The notes below the pieces were generated by a model. The model was not told the DNA's origin. It worked only from the letters and a program-made list of their open reading frames with translations, and did no database searches. Of a DNA stretch of 64,000 nucleotides, positions 9,010 through 20,337 are shown piece after piece. Within the stretch, counting starts at the first letter, position 1. Each line of letters starts with the position of its first letter. Source of the DNA: Dryococelus australis (taxonomy: Eukaryota > Arthropoda > Insecta > Phasmatodea > Phasmatidae); NCBI GenBank assembly GCA_029891345.1, contig CM056993.1, positions 230,731,265 through 230,795,264 of the forward strand. The letters run 5' to 3'. The position numbers and the translations under genes were made by a program.

Positions 9010-11645
9010 CCCTGACATAACAAAAGTCATGGGATACCCGTAGAATAACGTGTAGGGCCCCATATAGCTCGAAGAAGTGTATTAACTCGTCATGGCATGG
9101 ACTCCACAAGTAGACGGAAGAGCACTGGAGAGATGTTAAGCCATACTGTCTGAATATCTGCCCAAAGTTCCCTGGTATTGCTAGGTGCAGGATCTTGGGT
9201 GCGAATGGCTCTCGCCACCACGTCCCAGCATAAATGCTCGATTAGGTCGGGGGAACGTGCTGGCCCCTCCATTCGCTGGAACTATCGAGAATGTTCTTCG
9301 ACGTCCGCAGCCCGCTAAGATGACGCATTATCCTGTCGGAACATCGCATCGTTGTCATAAAAACTGAAATCCATGAACTGCTGCAAATGGTCACCAAGGT
9401 GAGTTTTGTAGCGGTTACCATTGAGTTTTGTGGGTATATGGATAAGTGAACCCAACCCATGCCAAGTGAACACACCCCATACCATTACGGTGTAACGCTA
9501 GGGCGTTACTAGAGCCGTATATGACATTTAGCTTTGAACTTAACCGTCTACACCAGCGCCCCCTGCTTAGTCTCGTTGCTCGCCGCCGCTCGCCGCGCTT
9601 TCGCCCGACCTCTATGAACGCCTCCAGTTGCCCTCCTATCTCCTGTCCTTTCCCCTAACCCTTCTGCTTGCCATCCTCTTGTGTCACACGATGCATTTCT
9701 GTTATTGTACCGGCATTCGGCTTTGAGCTCTAGTCGTCACTTTGCCTGTTATTGGGAAAGCTACACTTTCGCCACCATGGATTTTGACGTGATATAGCTG
9801 CTAGAAGGGCACACGGAAATGACGGCAGTTAGGCGAAAAATTGTAATCTTTTATTCTTGTAAAGAATTTAAGTGAATTGTAACCGGCGAGGGAGAGATAG
9901 TGCGACGGCGGAAATATGCGGTGAGCTGAGGTCGCACCTTAATTTCTAAATATGCTTTTAACTTAGAGTTGGATTTTCTCTGTCACGTAAGATTTTGGTA
10001 TTGCTGAGTTTGTGGTGATGTGTAGTTATGTTTTGGTAAGTCCCTTCAGGACTCAGTTTGAAACGCGTTTATTATTGGTGAAAGTAGTTGGACTTTATCG
10101 ATTGCTATGGGTGTGCTGGCTGCCCAAGTTGTCCCTAGTAGTGAGTTATATTAGATTTTGTTGCATCGTCTTAACTCACCGCACTGTATCTTAATTGAGT
10201 GTTGTCTGTTTTACGATGTACGGCCTTGGTGGGCGAACGAAATATTTGCGGCCCCTACATTGAACACATATTTTATTTTGAAAGTTTTAAAATGTTTATT
10301 TTTATTCTGAAGGTGCTTTGTAAGGTCACTCGTCGCCACTTTTGGGAGTGCATGCATTGTTATACTGTTCAATTTTAAGGGTCGTTAATGTTCCGCACGG
10401 CGTTATATTTTGAAGATTAAATGGCTGAGCCGTGCAGTGAAAGTGCTCTCGAGCCCTAAATATGTATTTGAGAACAAGGTTTAGTTACCTGTACGTATTG
10501 GTGCGACACGTATGTAAATTTCTGCCAGGCATTTGTCCATTGCCGTATTATCTGCTTTTGCGTCATTTCATGCTCATAGTTGAAATTGGATATAATTTTA
10601 CTCCGTAGTCATGTGAGTCTCGTGTGTTGGTGTCCCATTTGAGGGTTGATGCACGTTCAACTTTAGTGTAAGGCCGCTTTCGTGTACGGTTCATTAAGAA
10701 AAATGTAATTTGTGGTGATCTCCTGTTATTTAATTTTTATAAGCCTGGTTGTTTTGATAAAGAGGATTTTTGATCATGGTAAAACATTATCAGCGTGAGG
10801 CTGAAAACTTGGTTGTGGATGTATTACAATCTGAGCAGGCCTTAATGTGCCCATGTTAGTACGTACCAATTTAATGTGTGGTTGTTTCGGCAATTCTTGT
10901 GCCGTTCTTGGAAATGAAATTAACTTTGTAATTTTGTTTCTGGTAATTACCTAGTTAAAGGTTTTGGAATTGACATTCTAGTCAGCCCTTAGTGTTGCTA
11001 AAAATACACGAGTACCTGTTTAATTTTTCATTGAACGACACTTGTTGTTAATTTCAAGGTAATATTCTCAACATGTTATTAGTTGTTTTACTTGCTAAGG
11101 CGGCAAGAAATTGCTTTTAATAAGCTTAAATCTAGTCAGTCCTTAGTTCAATCCATTGGATAATCCTGGTAGACGTGTCATTTTATACTGCTTTCTATTT
11201 ATATTGTTCTCGTGCTAGAATTTAATTTTTGGAATCATACCTCTAATAAGACATCTTAATATCTTTATTATGAATATTTTATTAAGCTCTGTAAATTAGT
11301 AATTTATCATGGAAAAAATAGTGATGACATCTTTGTTGTCATATGTTATATGAATTTAAAGAGAGTAGTAAACAAAATTATACAAGAAAATTCATGTTTG
11401 TCCTTCTTGTATAGTGAATAATTAAGATATTCTTATTGTGTTCATAGTTGTATTGTTTATACACATTTGCGCCTTGAATGGTGCAACGGAACCACCACCA
11501 GCCTGTACGGTGTCGTGTAGACAACTGGGATCCATAGCTTCATTGGGTTTGTGCCATACCTGAACTCTGCCATCAGCCAGAAACAGCCTGCATCGTGACT
11601 CATCGGACCAGGCCACATGTTTCCGGTCCTCCAGGAGTATCAGGG
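9010..11645 (-). mobile_element. Tc1-type transposon, minus strand, split by a later insertion
   Basis: The lower-coordinate end carries the typical Tc1 terminus CCTGACATAACAAAAGTCAT at 9011. On the minus strand the transposase runs from 11640 (LEDRKHVAWSDESRCRLF, first catalytic Asp in WSD) to TVQAGGGSV at 11490, then resumes at 9488 with VMVWGVFTWHGLGS. It continues through the second Asp (MFRQDNAS, near 9330) and ARSPDLIEHLCWDVVARAI (near 9230) to VESMPRRVN near 9090. The 2-kb gap falls exactly between Ser-Val and Met-Val-Trp-Gly of one conserved motif, so it is an insertion. The N-terminal third and the other inverted end are missing beyond 11645. The gene also carries ordinary stops. Confidence 0.85.
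9491..11485. mobile_element. 1,995-bp TG...CA insertion, solo-LTR candidate (fossil)
   Basis: The inserted segment begins TGTAACGCTAGGGCGTTAC and ends TTGAATGGTGCA. It is flanked by the direct 4-bp repeat ACGG (9487-9490 and 11486-11489), and removing it restores the Tc1 transposase motif at both sides. TG...CA ends with a 4-bp duplication are the signature of LTR retroelement integration. There is no long coding frame, so a solo LTR of about 2 kb is the simplest reading. It is GC-rich in its first 500 bp and AT-rich after. The family is unknown. It is younger than the Tc1 copy that it interrupts. Confidence 0.65.
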
Positions 11646-12563
11646 ACAGGATGGTTCTAGATAAAACGTAGTCCCATAAGATTAACCTAGAACCTCAATT
11701 GGCACACCACCTTACTCCACAATCTGCTCCACATGCTCCAACCCATCACCTACCTATACACCCACCCCCTCCCCGTCTATCCTTCTTCACAACAATCTAT
11801 ACAGGAGTTATCTACATCTGATACACTATCACCTCTTTTCTCTACCTACACCACCTCCCCTCATCGTCCTCCTCTCTACAGAGATGTTTAACACCCTCCC
11901 CACACCATCCCCATACATTCCTTCCCAGCGACATAGGCTTTCTTCAGTTCCAGACTTGACAGATAGGCAACACTGCCCATCATAGGCCACCACCCTAGTT
12001 GTAGAGTTGACCACCAGGAGCGCTGATGTCTCTTGTTGACATCATTGGCTGGTAGGTAGCGCACAAGTTCTCGCAATGCCTACCAGAGGGTGGGCGAATC
12101 GCTCGCGCTCCAAGACCCAATCTTGGTAATGCTTTTAAATGTTATTATAACTCTGAGATCGGCTGGAAGCTTAAGACAATTCTCTCCATCATATATGTAG
12201 TGCATTAGAACACTATAAAAAAAAACTTTGCTTTTGGATGGTTTTGAACCACGAATTCTTAGGTTGCCAGATTTACTGACGCCTTTGCCAACTTTTTTAA
12301 ATACATTTTTTTGTCACCCACAATATACAGAGGTGTTTACCCTTAACCTATTATACAGTACACATTCAAACACACAGTATAAACAATAACAAAATACGCA
12401 ATAAAATGTCTACACAATTCTTACATGGGGGCACAAAACGATATGAACATTTGGTGAAATGGTGTTACTGACAAAGTCGAAGAACGCACAAAAAATCATG
12501 TAACGTGAGGGGCAGCACAACCCAACCTCGGTAATATACACGCACTTCCAGTAGGCGTAAACG
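11646..12563. other. unassigned sequence, pyrimidine-rich then LINE 3' flank
   Basis: From about 11700 to 11960 the plus strand is strikingly rich in C and T (many CACC, CCTCC and CTACC words), unlike its surroundings. No domain was recognised on either strand. From about 12120 to 12560 lies AT-rich sequence that may be the 3' untranslated end of the minus-strand LINE next to it. A weak tRNA-like B box (GGTTCAAAACC, minus strand near 12248) is present but stands alone. Confidence 0.3.
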
Positions 12564-13782
12564 TCAGAATGAAAATAAATGATTGCCGTACCACTGACGC
12601 AATGTGCCACGCCACGCCATGTTCCAACTATCTTGACGAAGAAGCTGGACAAAGTCTTGAACTGTCACCGGTGTCGAAAGGTCCACCAAAAAAACCGATC
12701 GCATGAAGTACAAACCAGACCGCAGTTCTTCGTCGAATTGAGGGGAAGGTGAAGAAATTGCAATGAAGCATGTGCGTATCGCTGACATCTCCACGTTCAT
12801 CGCGAATTATTTTTCGTACTCGCACGCGACACCACTGCCAGATGGGAGCTGCATAAACACAGGAAATTACCCTATGAAGGGCCGTGTCGGTGTTGCCACA
12901 CAGCTGACATGCAGGGTCAGCTGTCAGGTGAATGCTGTATTTATGCTGCTGAGTTGCCACGATATTATTGTAGAAACCGAATTCTGCAGCTCGAATATCC
13001 GAGAAAAGGTTAGGATCGGCAAGTATTTTCCATGGGCGCCTCCAGCCGATGGTTGGGGTGAGATTCACAACAGATGGTATGACTGGCGACATTTTGGAAG
13101 CCCGAATGCACAAATATCTCGCCGATACGACTGTCCCTTCCGGTAAGTGTTCTACTAGAGTTGCGAAAGCTTCCTTTGCCTGACGGTATTGAAGTGGCAT
13201 GCGTCTAACTTCAGACCACATCATTTTCTGTAATGCTCCGTAAATGTCCTTTGGGTGCAAAATTGTTGCAATTGCGGAAGACTGATATAAGGCCTCACAT
13301 TTCAAAACGTGATTAATAAGACTCAGGCCTCCGTCTTGCAAAGAAAGATAAAGTTGCGGCCTAGACAATTTAAATATATAAGAATTCCACAACATGCGGC
13401 CAACAATCTGTTGTATTTGTGCACTTTGTTGACGTGGTAGTGGGGATATATGTGACACATACCACAGCTTCGCAAGTAAGAATACATTTATTAAAGTAAC
13501 CTTCTGTATAATATTTGTAAGACGATAATTCATTTCTATTTTACGAGCACGGAGTTTATTTACTGCCTTGTTCCAGTTATAATGCAACATAAGAGTGGCG
13601 TCTGCGTGGAAGTATATGCCCAATATTTTCACAGTTTCGGCCCTCCGAAAAGGAAAAACGTCGTCAAATGGCTCGCTGGTTGCGCTGAGCTCCAGTACGG
13701 CAGTTTTGTTAGCATAAGCAAAGTTAGTCATAATATCCGAACACTTGTTGCTACAGTCATCGAATTCATAACACACACATGA
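12564..13782 (-). mobile_element. LINE (non-LTR retrotransposon), 3' part of ORF2, 5' truncated
   Basis: A reading frame of about 380 codons on the minus strand matches the carboxy-terminal part of a LINE reverse transcriptase. It has the post-catalytic block VKILGIYFHADATL (near 13630), the thumb-like stretch RLTNIIQKVTLINVFLLAKL, then LSLQDGGLSLINHVLKCEAL (near 13330) and a zinc-knuckle-like CQLCGNTDTALHRVISC (near 12895). It runs on to a C-terminus near 12564 (RQWYGNHLFSF) after one frame slip near 12690. The catalytic YADD block and everything upstream are absent, as usual for 5'-truncated copies. The clade is uncertain, L1/Tx1-like or I-like. A single disruption over 1.2 kb makes it relatively young. 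Confidence 0.82.
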
Positions 13783-13785
13783 ACC

Positions 13786-14085
13786 CTAATAACAAACAAG
13801 ACTACAATGTCAAACACACATAATACGTTCATGAACATAGTAACTATTAATTCCCCATATACCAAATCTACAATCATAATAATCATAACATAAACTTAAA
13901 GCCCAACAGAAAACAAAAATGCAAGGACAAAAACATCTAAGCCCCTTTTATAAGCATAGGTACTCATAATTTCCCATATAACCAAAGCTACAAACATCAA
14001 ATTCTTAACATAGTCATCAACCCCAACAACAAAGAAAACTACAATGTCAAACACAACTTAAAACCTTTTGTAAGCATATTTAAGC
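13786..14085. repeat. two-copy tandem repeat, period about 237 bp
   Basis: AACAAACAAGACTACAATGT near 13790 returns as AACAAAGAAAACTACAATGT near 14027. The intervening words CATAGT, CCCATATA and ACCAAA recur as well. The copies are AC-rich and diverged. The repeat begins where the LINE fragment stops. Confidence 0.5.
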
Positions 14086-14089
14086 ATCA

Positions 14090-17000
14090 ACTTATCAAAT
14101 GAATACTCGTCAAAGAACATTTTTACCCACATAATATTTATTTTATTTACGATTCTAAACAGATTTTATTTCTGAGTTAGATACCTGCTTAGAGCAATTA
14201 ACGTAATGGTAGTTTTGGATTATCAAGTTAGATTCCCGATCAGAACACCTAATATTATTTCATATCCGATTAAAAAAAAGTTGAGTGTTGTTTTGTATTC
14301 CTGCTTATAATAATGAATTTATTGCTATTTTTGGATTACCGAGATTGATTCCCAAGCGACTCACTTAATAGTTTTAAAAAATTCTGGGAAATATAATCTT
14401 AACCATTCGCTTATGCTCAATGTCTATCATATTATCTGATCAGTGTATACTGCTCAACTTATGCATTACATGTTCGATGTGAACTGTTGAAGGTCGAAAA
14501 TGGTGGAGGGGAATGCAGTTATATGATGTAATCGTTTAATTAACATAATAGTGAACATATATACTTACATAAACATGCTATGGATATTTACTACGGATGC
14601 ACGTACACACATGAATAATTAACAACTAAATACTCACCAAAGTAATAATATATCATCCTAGAAAAACAGCCAAACTTCAACTTCTCATTTATTTCAAAAT
14701 TTGCAATTAGTATTAGTATTATTATTTTTATAATTATTAATATTATGTAGGGGGGATGGTATTGCACTTAAACCTACCAGCATTCACTATACACGCTTAT
14801 CAAGCATGCACATTATATGTAGAGAGACATATGCCCACTCCTGAGAAACGACATCTCAGTACTAAAGTCTTACCATAAACATATTGTCCATACGTTATTT
14901 TCAAGCGAGAACACTTTATGCTTTACTCCTGTCAGATCAACGTACCCTAACAGGAAGAAAAAGAAGGTAAAGTTATGAAATGTTACATAAGTTTGCTGAC
15001 ATTCAAAGCTCTGATCTCGCATACCATTTTATGTACTTATAACAGTTTATTTGCATGAGATACAGATTCCTATTTGCACGCCAGGTGGTAGCAATAATTT
15101 CGAATAAGTTTGTCATTTCAAAAATGTTTCCATAGTAAATGTAATAGTTGTCTTGTTTAAAGGAAAAATTGAAAGTTTCATTACAACTTCCTGTATGTGT
15201 AACACTTCAGTAAAGACAATTGCTGGAAAAAACAAAACATGGAATTTGAGAGCTGTTGAAATAAAAAGTTAGTGAAACAGAATGTTGGATGGAATGTTTA
15301 AGGAAGGACTTCGGGAAAAAAACTCTACGATGACTGCTAAATGAGTTTTTGAGCTACAGGAAATAATTTTCGCCGAACACCAATAAGATGGAGATGTACG
15401 GGGGAACCGAGAGCTTCCAACAGGAATGTGCGACGGCGGAGTGCTTGATTTGGTGACCCGAGGACGGCTGAAACTGCTCGAGGTACTCTGAATCCGAGGT
15501 GCCAAATAAACTGTAATTCCTGCATCGTCCCCTAGATGAATTAAGAAAGCCGGCATCAGAGTAAATTTGCTTTCACAGTATAATTCTTTTCTGCACGTTT
15601 AATTGTATATCAGTTAATGAAGAAGTCCTTACATGGATACAGTGCTCGAGAACTTGAAAATAAAAGTTTTATTTTAAATTTTTTTTGTTGAATCTCGTTT
15701 TGAACAACTAGAGGTCCCAAATGCCTCCGACGTAAGCTAGCAGGACTCATTTAAATAATACTTTTTTTTTTTTTTACGAAACTGAGGCAACCAGAAGAAA
15801 ACTTACCTAATTAAGTTCTCGAGGTCTTGATATTTTATCTGGTGTTGGCAGCGCCAAGTTACAATTTGATTGCCATGACAGCCGATTTTCGTGTTTTCCT
15901 TTAACTTCAAATGTTTGTTTAGGTCTTTTACATTCTTCATTAATATAATTTAGGCGTATCAGTTGTTAATTAAGAGAGTATGTGTGATATTTTATTTATT
16001 TAAATGTCTTCATTAAAATAGCATTGTCTATGCTTATTCATGTCGCTTTTTCGGTGTAGTGTAGATGCTTGTTTAGTGAATATTTTTATTGTAGTGATAT
16101 ATAGTAGTGATTGCAGTGTCCAGTGTACGTCTGGTTAACTAATGAAGTTTATCATTCTTCGGACACACTTACCTTAAAATGATTAACAAATTCTCTCGTG
16201 GCACACATCACACACATATCTTATATATTTAACTTTGAATATATTTAGACACAATAATAAGTAAAGAACACATTTAGTACAACATGTATACAATTTCACA
16301 ATATACCAACACCCACAGGCAGAATTCCTCCAATTAATTACACTGTTAAACCATTTCATCACGTAGTAGCAAAACACACACACAGACACAAAATATACAA
16401 ACTCACACACACACAAAAGCCTAAAATATTCAAATTGTAAAACCCGCTCCACCCAAGAATTGCTCCTAATGAACCAAATTAACCCGTATCTAATCTAAAT
16501 TCACCCAAAACGACCAAAATCTACTCCAAAACACACACATACACTCATATATCTCATTTGCACATATAATACCAGGCAACTGCAAAACCCCATACCATCA
16601 AACTTTACAAGCAAAACTAAATACTTGACAATTATATCAACATATCATACAACTCAAATGAAAAATCATACAAAACAGACACGCTCATATTATGAAACCA
16701 CTTCAAACTATATTACCCACAACATAACACCCACTTGCAAAACCCCTAAAATCAAACTTTACAAGCAAAACTAATTACTTGACAACTATATCAACATATA
16801 ATACATTACAAATGAACAAATCTCCATCATCTGTCTTCCAATACATACTATCACACATATTTAATCTGAAGTATAATGATATACAAAAAGAAAAATGCCT
16901 TACTAAAATTACATTTTTCTAATCCGGTCATTTTGACACTAGGATTTTCTGTTTACTTATGCACACAGATGATGTGGAGTCCGATTCTTCATAGAATCCA

Positions 17001-17290
17001 GATACGTAATGTACAAAACCGCATTGAAGCCATATAAATTCTTCTGTAAATTAATAATATCCTGCTTTTATGCTACCAGTGCAACAAAACCGTGCGAAAT
17101 ATAACAGGAAGTAACCTATACAACAAATTAGCCTACTTTTCTGTACATGGATGCAAATAATCGTGACGGACTTCCTTATCTATTCGGTCACACATAAGTT
17201 TCTTAGTTCAAGTATTACAATCGCGCAATATTTGGTACGCACTGTACTTGTGTTCAACACTTGTCTTACAACCAATGAACAACGAGTTGT
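14090..17290. other. AT-rich spacer with no recognised gene
   Basis: Mostly AT-rich sequence with no family motif. A slightly GC-richer patch at 15300-15560 gives an open frame of 95 codons on the minus strand without recognisable domains, and was not accepted. From about 16380 to 16800 the plus strand is strongly A/C-biased with CACACA words and includes the tandem repeat listed separately. Confidence 0.4.
16582..16805. repeat. two-copy tandem repeat, period about 154 bp
   Basis: TGCAAAACCCC followed by ATCAAACTTTACAAGCAAAA occurs near 16583-16616 and again near 16735-16770, with TACTTGACAA and TATATCAACATAT following in both. The copies are highly similar, so the duplication is fairly recent. 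The unit is A/C-biased and non-coding. Confidence 0.7.
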
Positions 17291-17466
17291 GTGCTCGACG
17301 ATATTGGCAACACGCATTCATGTGAAAGAGGAGTAGAGAGTTCCACCGATAAGATTAGCCGCAATGGGCAACGATGCCAATATCCGAGCGGCGGAGCGAG
17401 CCATCATCCGCGGAGGAAGGGTTGGAAAGAAGGTGGGGGGAGGGGGGGTCGAGGGCGCGGCCAGAG

Positions 17467-17474
17467 TATAAAAG
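17467..17474 (+). promoter_or_regulatory. TATA box ahead of the 137-bp array
   Basis: TATAAAAG sits in a GC-rich setting (GGCCAGAGTATAAAAGCGCG), preceded by a G-rich block with GGTGGGGGGAGGGGGGG and followed about 30 bases later by the first repeat unit. The spacing and context are those of a real pol II core promoter. It would start transcription into the tandem array on the plus strand. Confidence 0.5.
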
Positions 17475-17484
17475 CGCGGAGCAA

Positions 17485-18720
17485 GCGGTGGCCAGGGGTC
17501 GCCATTACTGTCCGTCTACCTCGAGCTCCGACGGCTGCAGAGATGTCGTCCAGGGGAGGCGAGCGGCTACAACATCCCAGTGGCGCGGGCCTCACCGACC
17601 CAAGCCTGAGGGACGTTGACAGCGGCAGCCAGGGGTCGCCATTGCTGTCCGTCTACCTCGAGCTCCGGTGGCTGCATAGACGTCGTCCAGGGGAGGCGAG
17701 CGGCTACAACATCCCAGTGGCGCGGGCCTCACCGACCCGAGTCTGAGCGACATTGACAGCGGCAGCCAGGGGTCGCCATTGCTGTCCGTCTACCTCGAGC
17801 TCCGGTGGCTGCATAGACGTCGTCCAGGGGAGGCGAGCGGCTACAACATCCCAGTGGCGCGGGCCTCACCGACCCAAGCCTGAGGGACATTGACAGCGGC
17901 AGCCAGGGGTCGCCATTGCTGTCCGTCTACCTCGAGCTCCGGTGGCTGCATAGATGTCGTCCAGGGGAGGCGAGCGGCTACAACATCCCAGTGGCGCGGG
18001 CCTCACCGACCCGAGTCTGAGCGACATTGACAGCGGCAGCCAGGGGTCGCCATTGCTGTCCGTCTACCTCGAGCTCCGGTGGCTGCATAGACGTCGTCCA
18101 GGGGAGGCGAGCGGCTACAACATCCCAGTGGCGCGGGCCTCACCGACCCAAGCCTGAGGGACATTGACAGCGGCAGCCAGGGGTCGCCATTGCTGTCCGT
18201 CTACCTCGAGCTCCGGTGGCTGCATAGATGTCGTCCAGGGGAGGCGAGCGGCTACAACATCCCATTGGCGCGGGCCTCACCGACCCGAGTCTGAGCGACA
18301 TTGACAGCGGCAGCCAGGGGTCGCCATTGCTGTCCGTCTACCTCGAGCTCCGGTGGCTGCATAGACGTCGTCCAGGGGAGGCGAGCGGCTACAACATCCC
18401 AGTGGCGCGGGCCTCACCGACCCAAGCCTGAGGGACATTGACAGCGGCAGCCAGGGGTCGCCATTGCTGTCCGTCTACCTCGAGCTCCGGTGGCTGCATA
18501 GACGTCGTCCAGGGGAGGCGAGCGGCTACAACATCCCAGTGGCGCGGGCCTCACCGACCCAAGCCTGAGGGACGTTGACAGCGGCAGCCAGGGGTCGCCA
18601 TTGCTGTCCGTCTACCTCGAGCTCCGGTGGCTGCATAGACGTCGTCCAGGGGAGGCGAGCGGCTACAACATCCCAGTGGCGCGGGCCTCACCGACCCGAG
18701 TCTGAGCGACATTGACAGTG
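17485..18720 (+). repeat. 137-bp GC/CpG-rich tandem array, nine units
   Basis: The landmark GA(C/T)GTCGTCCAGGGGAGG recurs at 17542, 17679, 17816, 17953, 18090, 18227, 18364, 18501 and 18638, exactly 137 bp apart each time. A partial unit lies in front (from 17485). Each unit has about a dozen CpGs in otherwise AT-rich DNA. Two variants, CCCAAGCCTGAGGGAC and CCCGAGTCTGAGCGAC, mostly alternate, giving a 274-bp higher-order unit. Since 137 is not a multiple of three, the reading frames through it (up to 151 codons) are chance products. It could be promoter monomers of a retroelement 5' UTR or LTR, an intergenic spacer repeat, or a young satellite. Units differ at only a few positions, so the array is recent or homogenised. 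Confidence 0.95.
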
Positions 18721-18892
18721 GTAACCACAGTTATAAAGATAGGTCTGAGCTGACACTTGCCGCCGTCGTTCTTCGTACGCCTAGTGAAGATCGAGTATAA
18801 TTAGTAATAGTAGAAGCGTGACCCAAAATAATCGGGATTTCTCCCATAACAATACATTCACTACAAGTGTCATACCGGTAAAAATTATCGAA
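18721..18892 (+). other. junction between the GC-rich and AT-rich arrays
   Basis: After the last 137-bp unit comes a unique stretch (GGTAACCACAGTTATAAAGA, then GCCGCCGTCGTTCTTCGTAC near 18760). It leads into the AT-rich repeats. If the TATA box at 17467 is used, this would lie inside the transcript. No reading frame of note. Confidence 0.35.
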
Positions 18893-19380
18893 ATTTCGTG
18901 TTTTATATTTCTTAAATTGTAATAATTTTTGCGTGACAATTAAAAGAATTTTTAAATTTGTGTTATAGTGTTCCGATTTAACGAAAACAATCGTGTTTAT
19001 TCAGAATGTAAACATATTACATAAGTTAGCAAGTGTCAAATGAGTTGTAATTAACGCAATTTCGTGTTTTATATTTCTTAAATAGTAATAATGTTTGCGT
19101 GACAAGTAAAAGAAGATAAAATTTGTGTAATGCAATGATTTTTGTGGTATAGTATTCCGATTTAACGTAAACAATCGTGTTTATTCCGAATGAATACATG
19201 CAGGCTAGCAAGTGACAAACTAGTTGTAATATTAATTAGCAGAATTTCGTGTTTTTTTATTTTTTAAACTGTGACGTGTTTATATGTGACATTGGGACAA
19301 GAATAAATTTCCATAACGCAATAGTTGTGTTGTAATATTGTGATTTAACGTAAATAAAATGTGCCTTTTAGAGATAACCT
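18893..19380 (+). repeat. AT-rich degenerate tandem repeat, three units of 166-185 bp
   Basis: ATTTCGTGTTTTATATTTCT or a close variant starts at 18893, 19059 and 19244. Each is followed by GTAATAAT...TGCGTGACA-type words, then TTCCGATTTAACG and ACAATCGTGTTTATTC (first two units) or their decayed forms. The third unit is the most diverged. It directly follows the 137-bp array and may belong to the same element. Confidence 0.7.
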
Positions 19381-20337
19381 ATAACACATTAAATTACCTA
19401 ATGGTTTCCTTTCCACATGACATGTTTTCATAGCAACTATAGTTAATATTCGGTTTTTGTCCAAAGAATGTACTTGGAATCGAGTCAAAATTTGTTACCC
19501 AATTATTAATGTAACTAAAATATAATAGAAAATAGAAAATAGCATATTTAAGAAGTACAGAAATTGCTCAGTCATCCCCCGATATTTCATTTTTGAATTA
19601 AGCTTAAATTATAGCCAAAAATTCCACACAGTAAGGATAGTTGCAAAGATCAGGGAGATTATGAAGTAAAAATTTTAAAAAGTATAATGGAATCCTTTAT
19701 AAAAAAATTCCAAAACTACAATTTATTGCCATCCACTCTTAACAGTCCCCTTCTGGAAAAGTTCGTTTACATTGAAGTAAATATATTCTATTTTCAAATA
19801 CTCATTCCTTCAAAGCTGTATTTCACAAAAAAGCATGAGTAGGTACTGTTAAAAGAAAAAAATGTTCACCATATTTCAGTGTTCATTCACAAAGTAACAC
19901 GTTCGTTTAAACTAACTTAATGTGTGTTCTAATTTACAAGCCAAGAGCCCTTGCCTGGCTGTGTGTTCCTGAAAAGTGTATCATGGAAGTGACGTTGAAT
20001 TGTCATAGCCTGAATTTTCAGTAAGGGCATGAATGCACCTTGAATATCCCATTTGACTATGGCCAAGAGCGATCTCCACTACACATGCCCGACACTGTAA
20101 GTTTAATTGTTCATAACAATTATGCAGCTTATTCCTGTCGTTTGCTGAACACTTGTTCGTACAGGCACCAAGACAACATAAGAAAATGTGTTTAGTTCAT
20201 TGATTATTCAATCGCTTATGAATAGGAACTTAATAATTTCAAAATAAAGATAATATTTGGAATCATATCCCTTCCTCAAAAAGGGATCAAGGGAATGCAT
20301 AGAACTGTGGGTGTTGAAGGGAAACAAGGGCAAGTAT
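19381..20337. other. anonymous AT-rich spacer
   Basis: No gene or repeat recognised. Confidence 0.4.

Noticed and set aside
15269-15556. 95-codon open frame on the minus strand
   Set aside because: Ser/Pro-rich with no domain, and the opposite strand reads equally plausibly in short pieces; no splice or promoter support.
17291-17746. 151-codon open frame and repeated 67-codon frames across the 137-bp array
   Set aside because: The unit length is not a multiple of three, so frames close and reopen. The frames exist because the GC-rich repeat has few stop codons.
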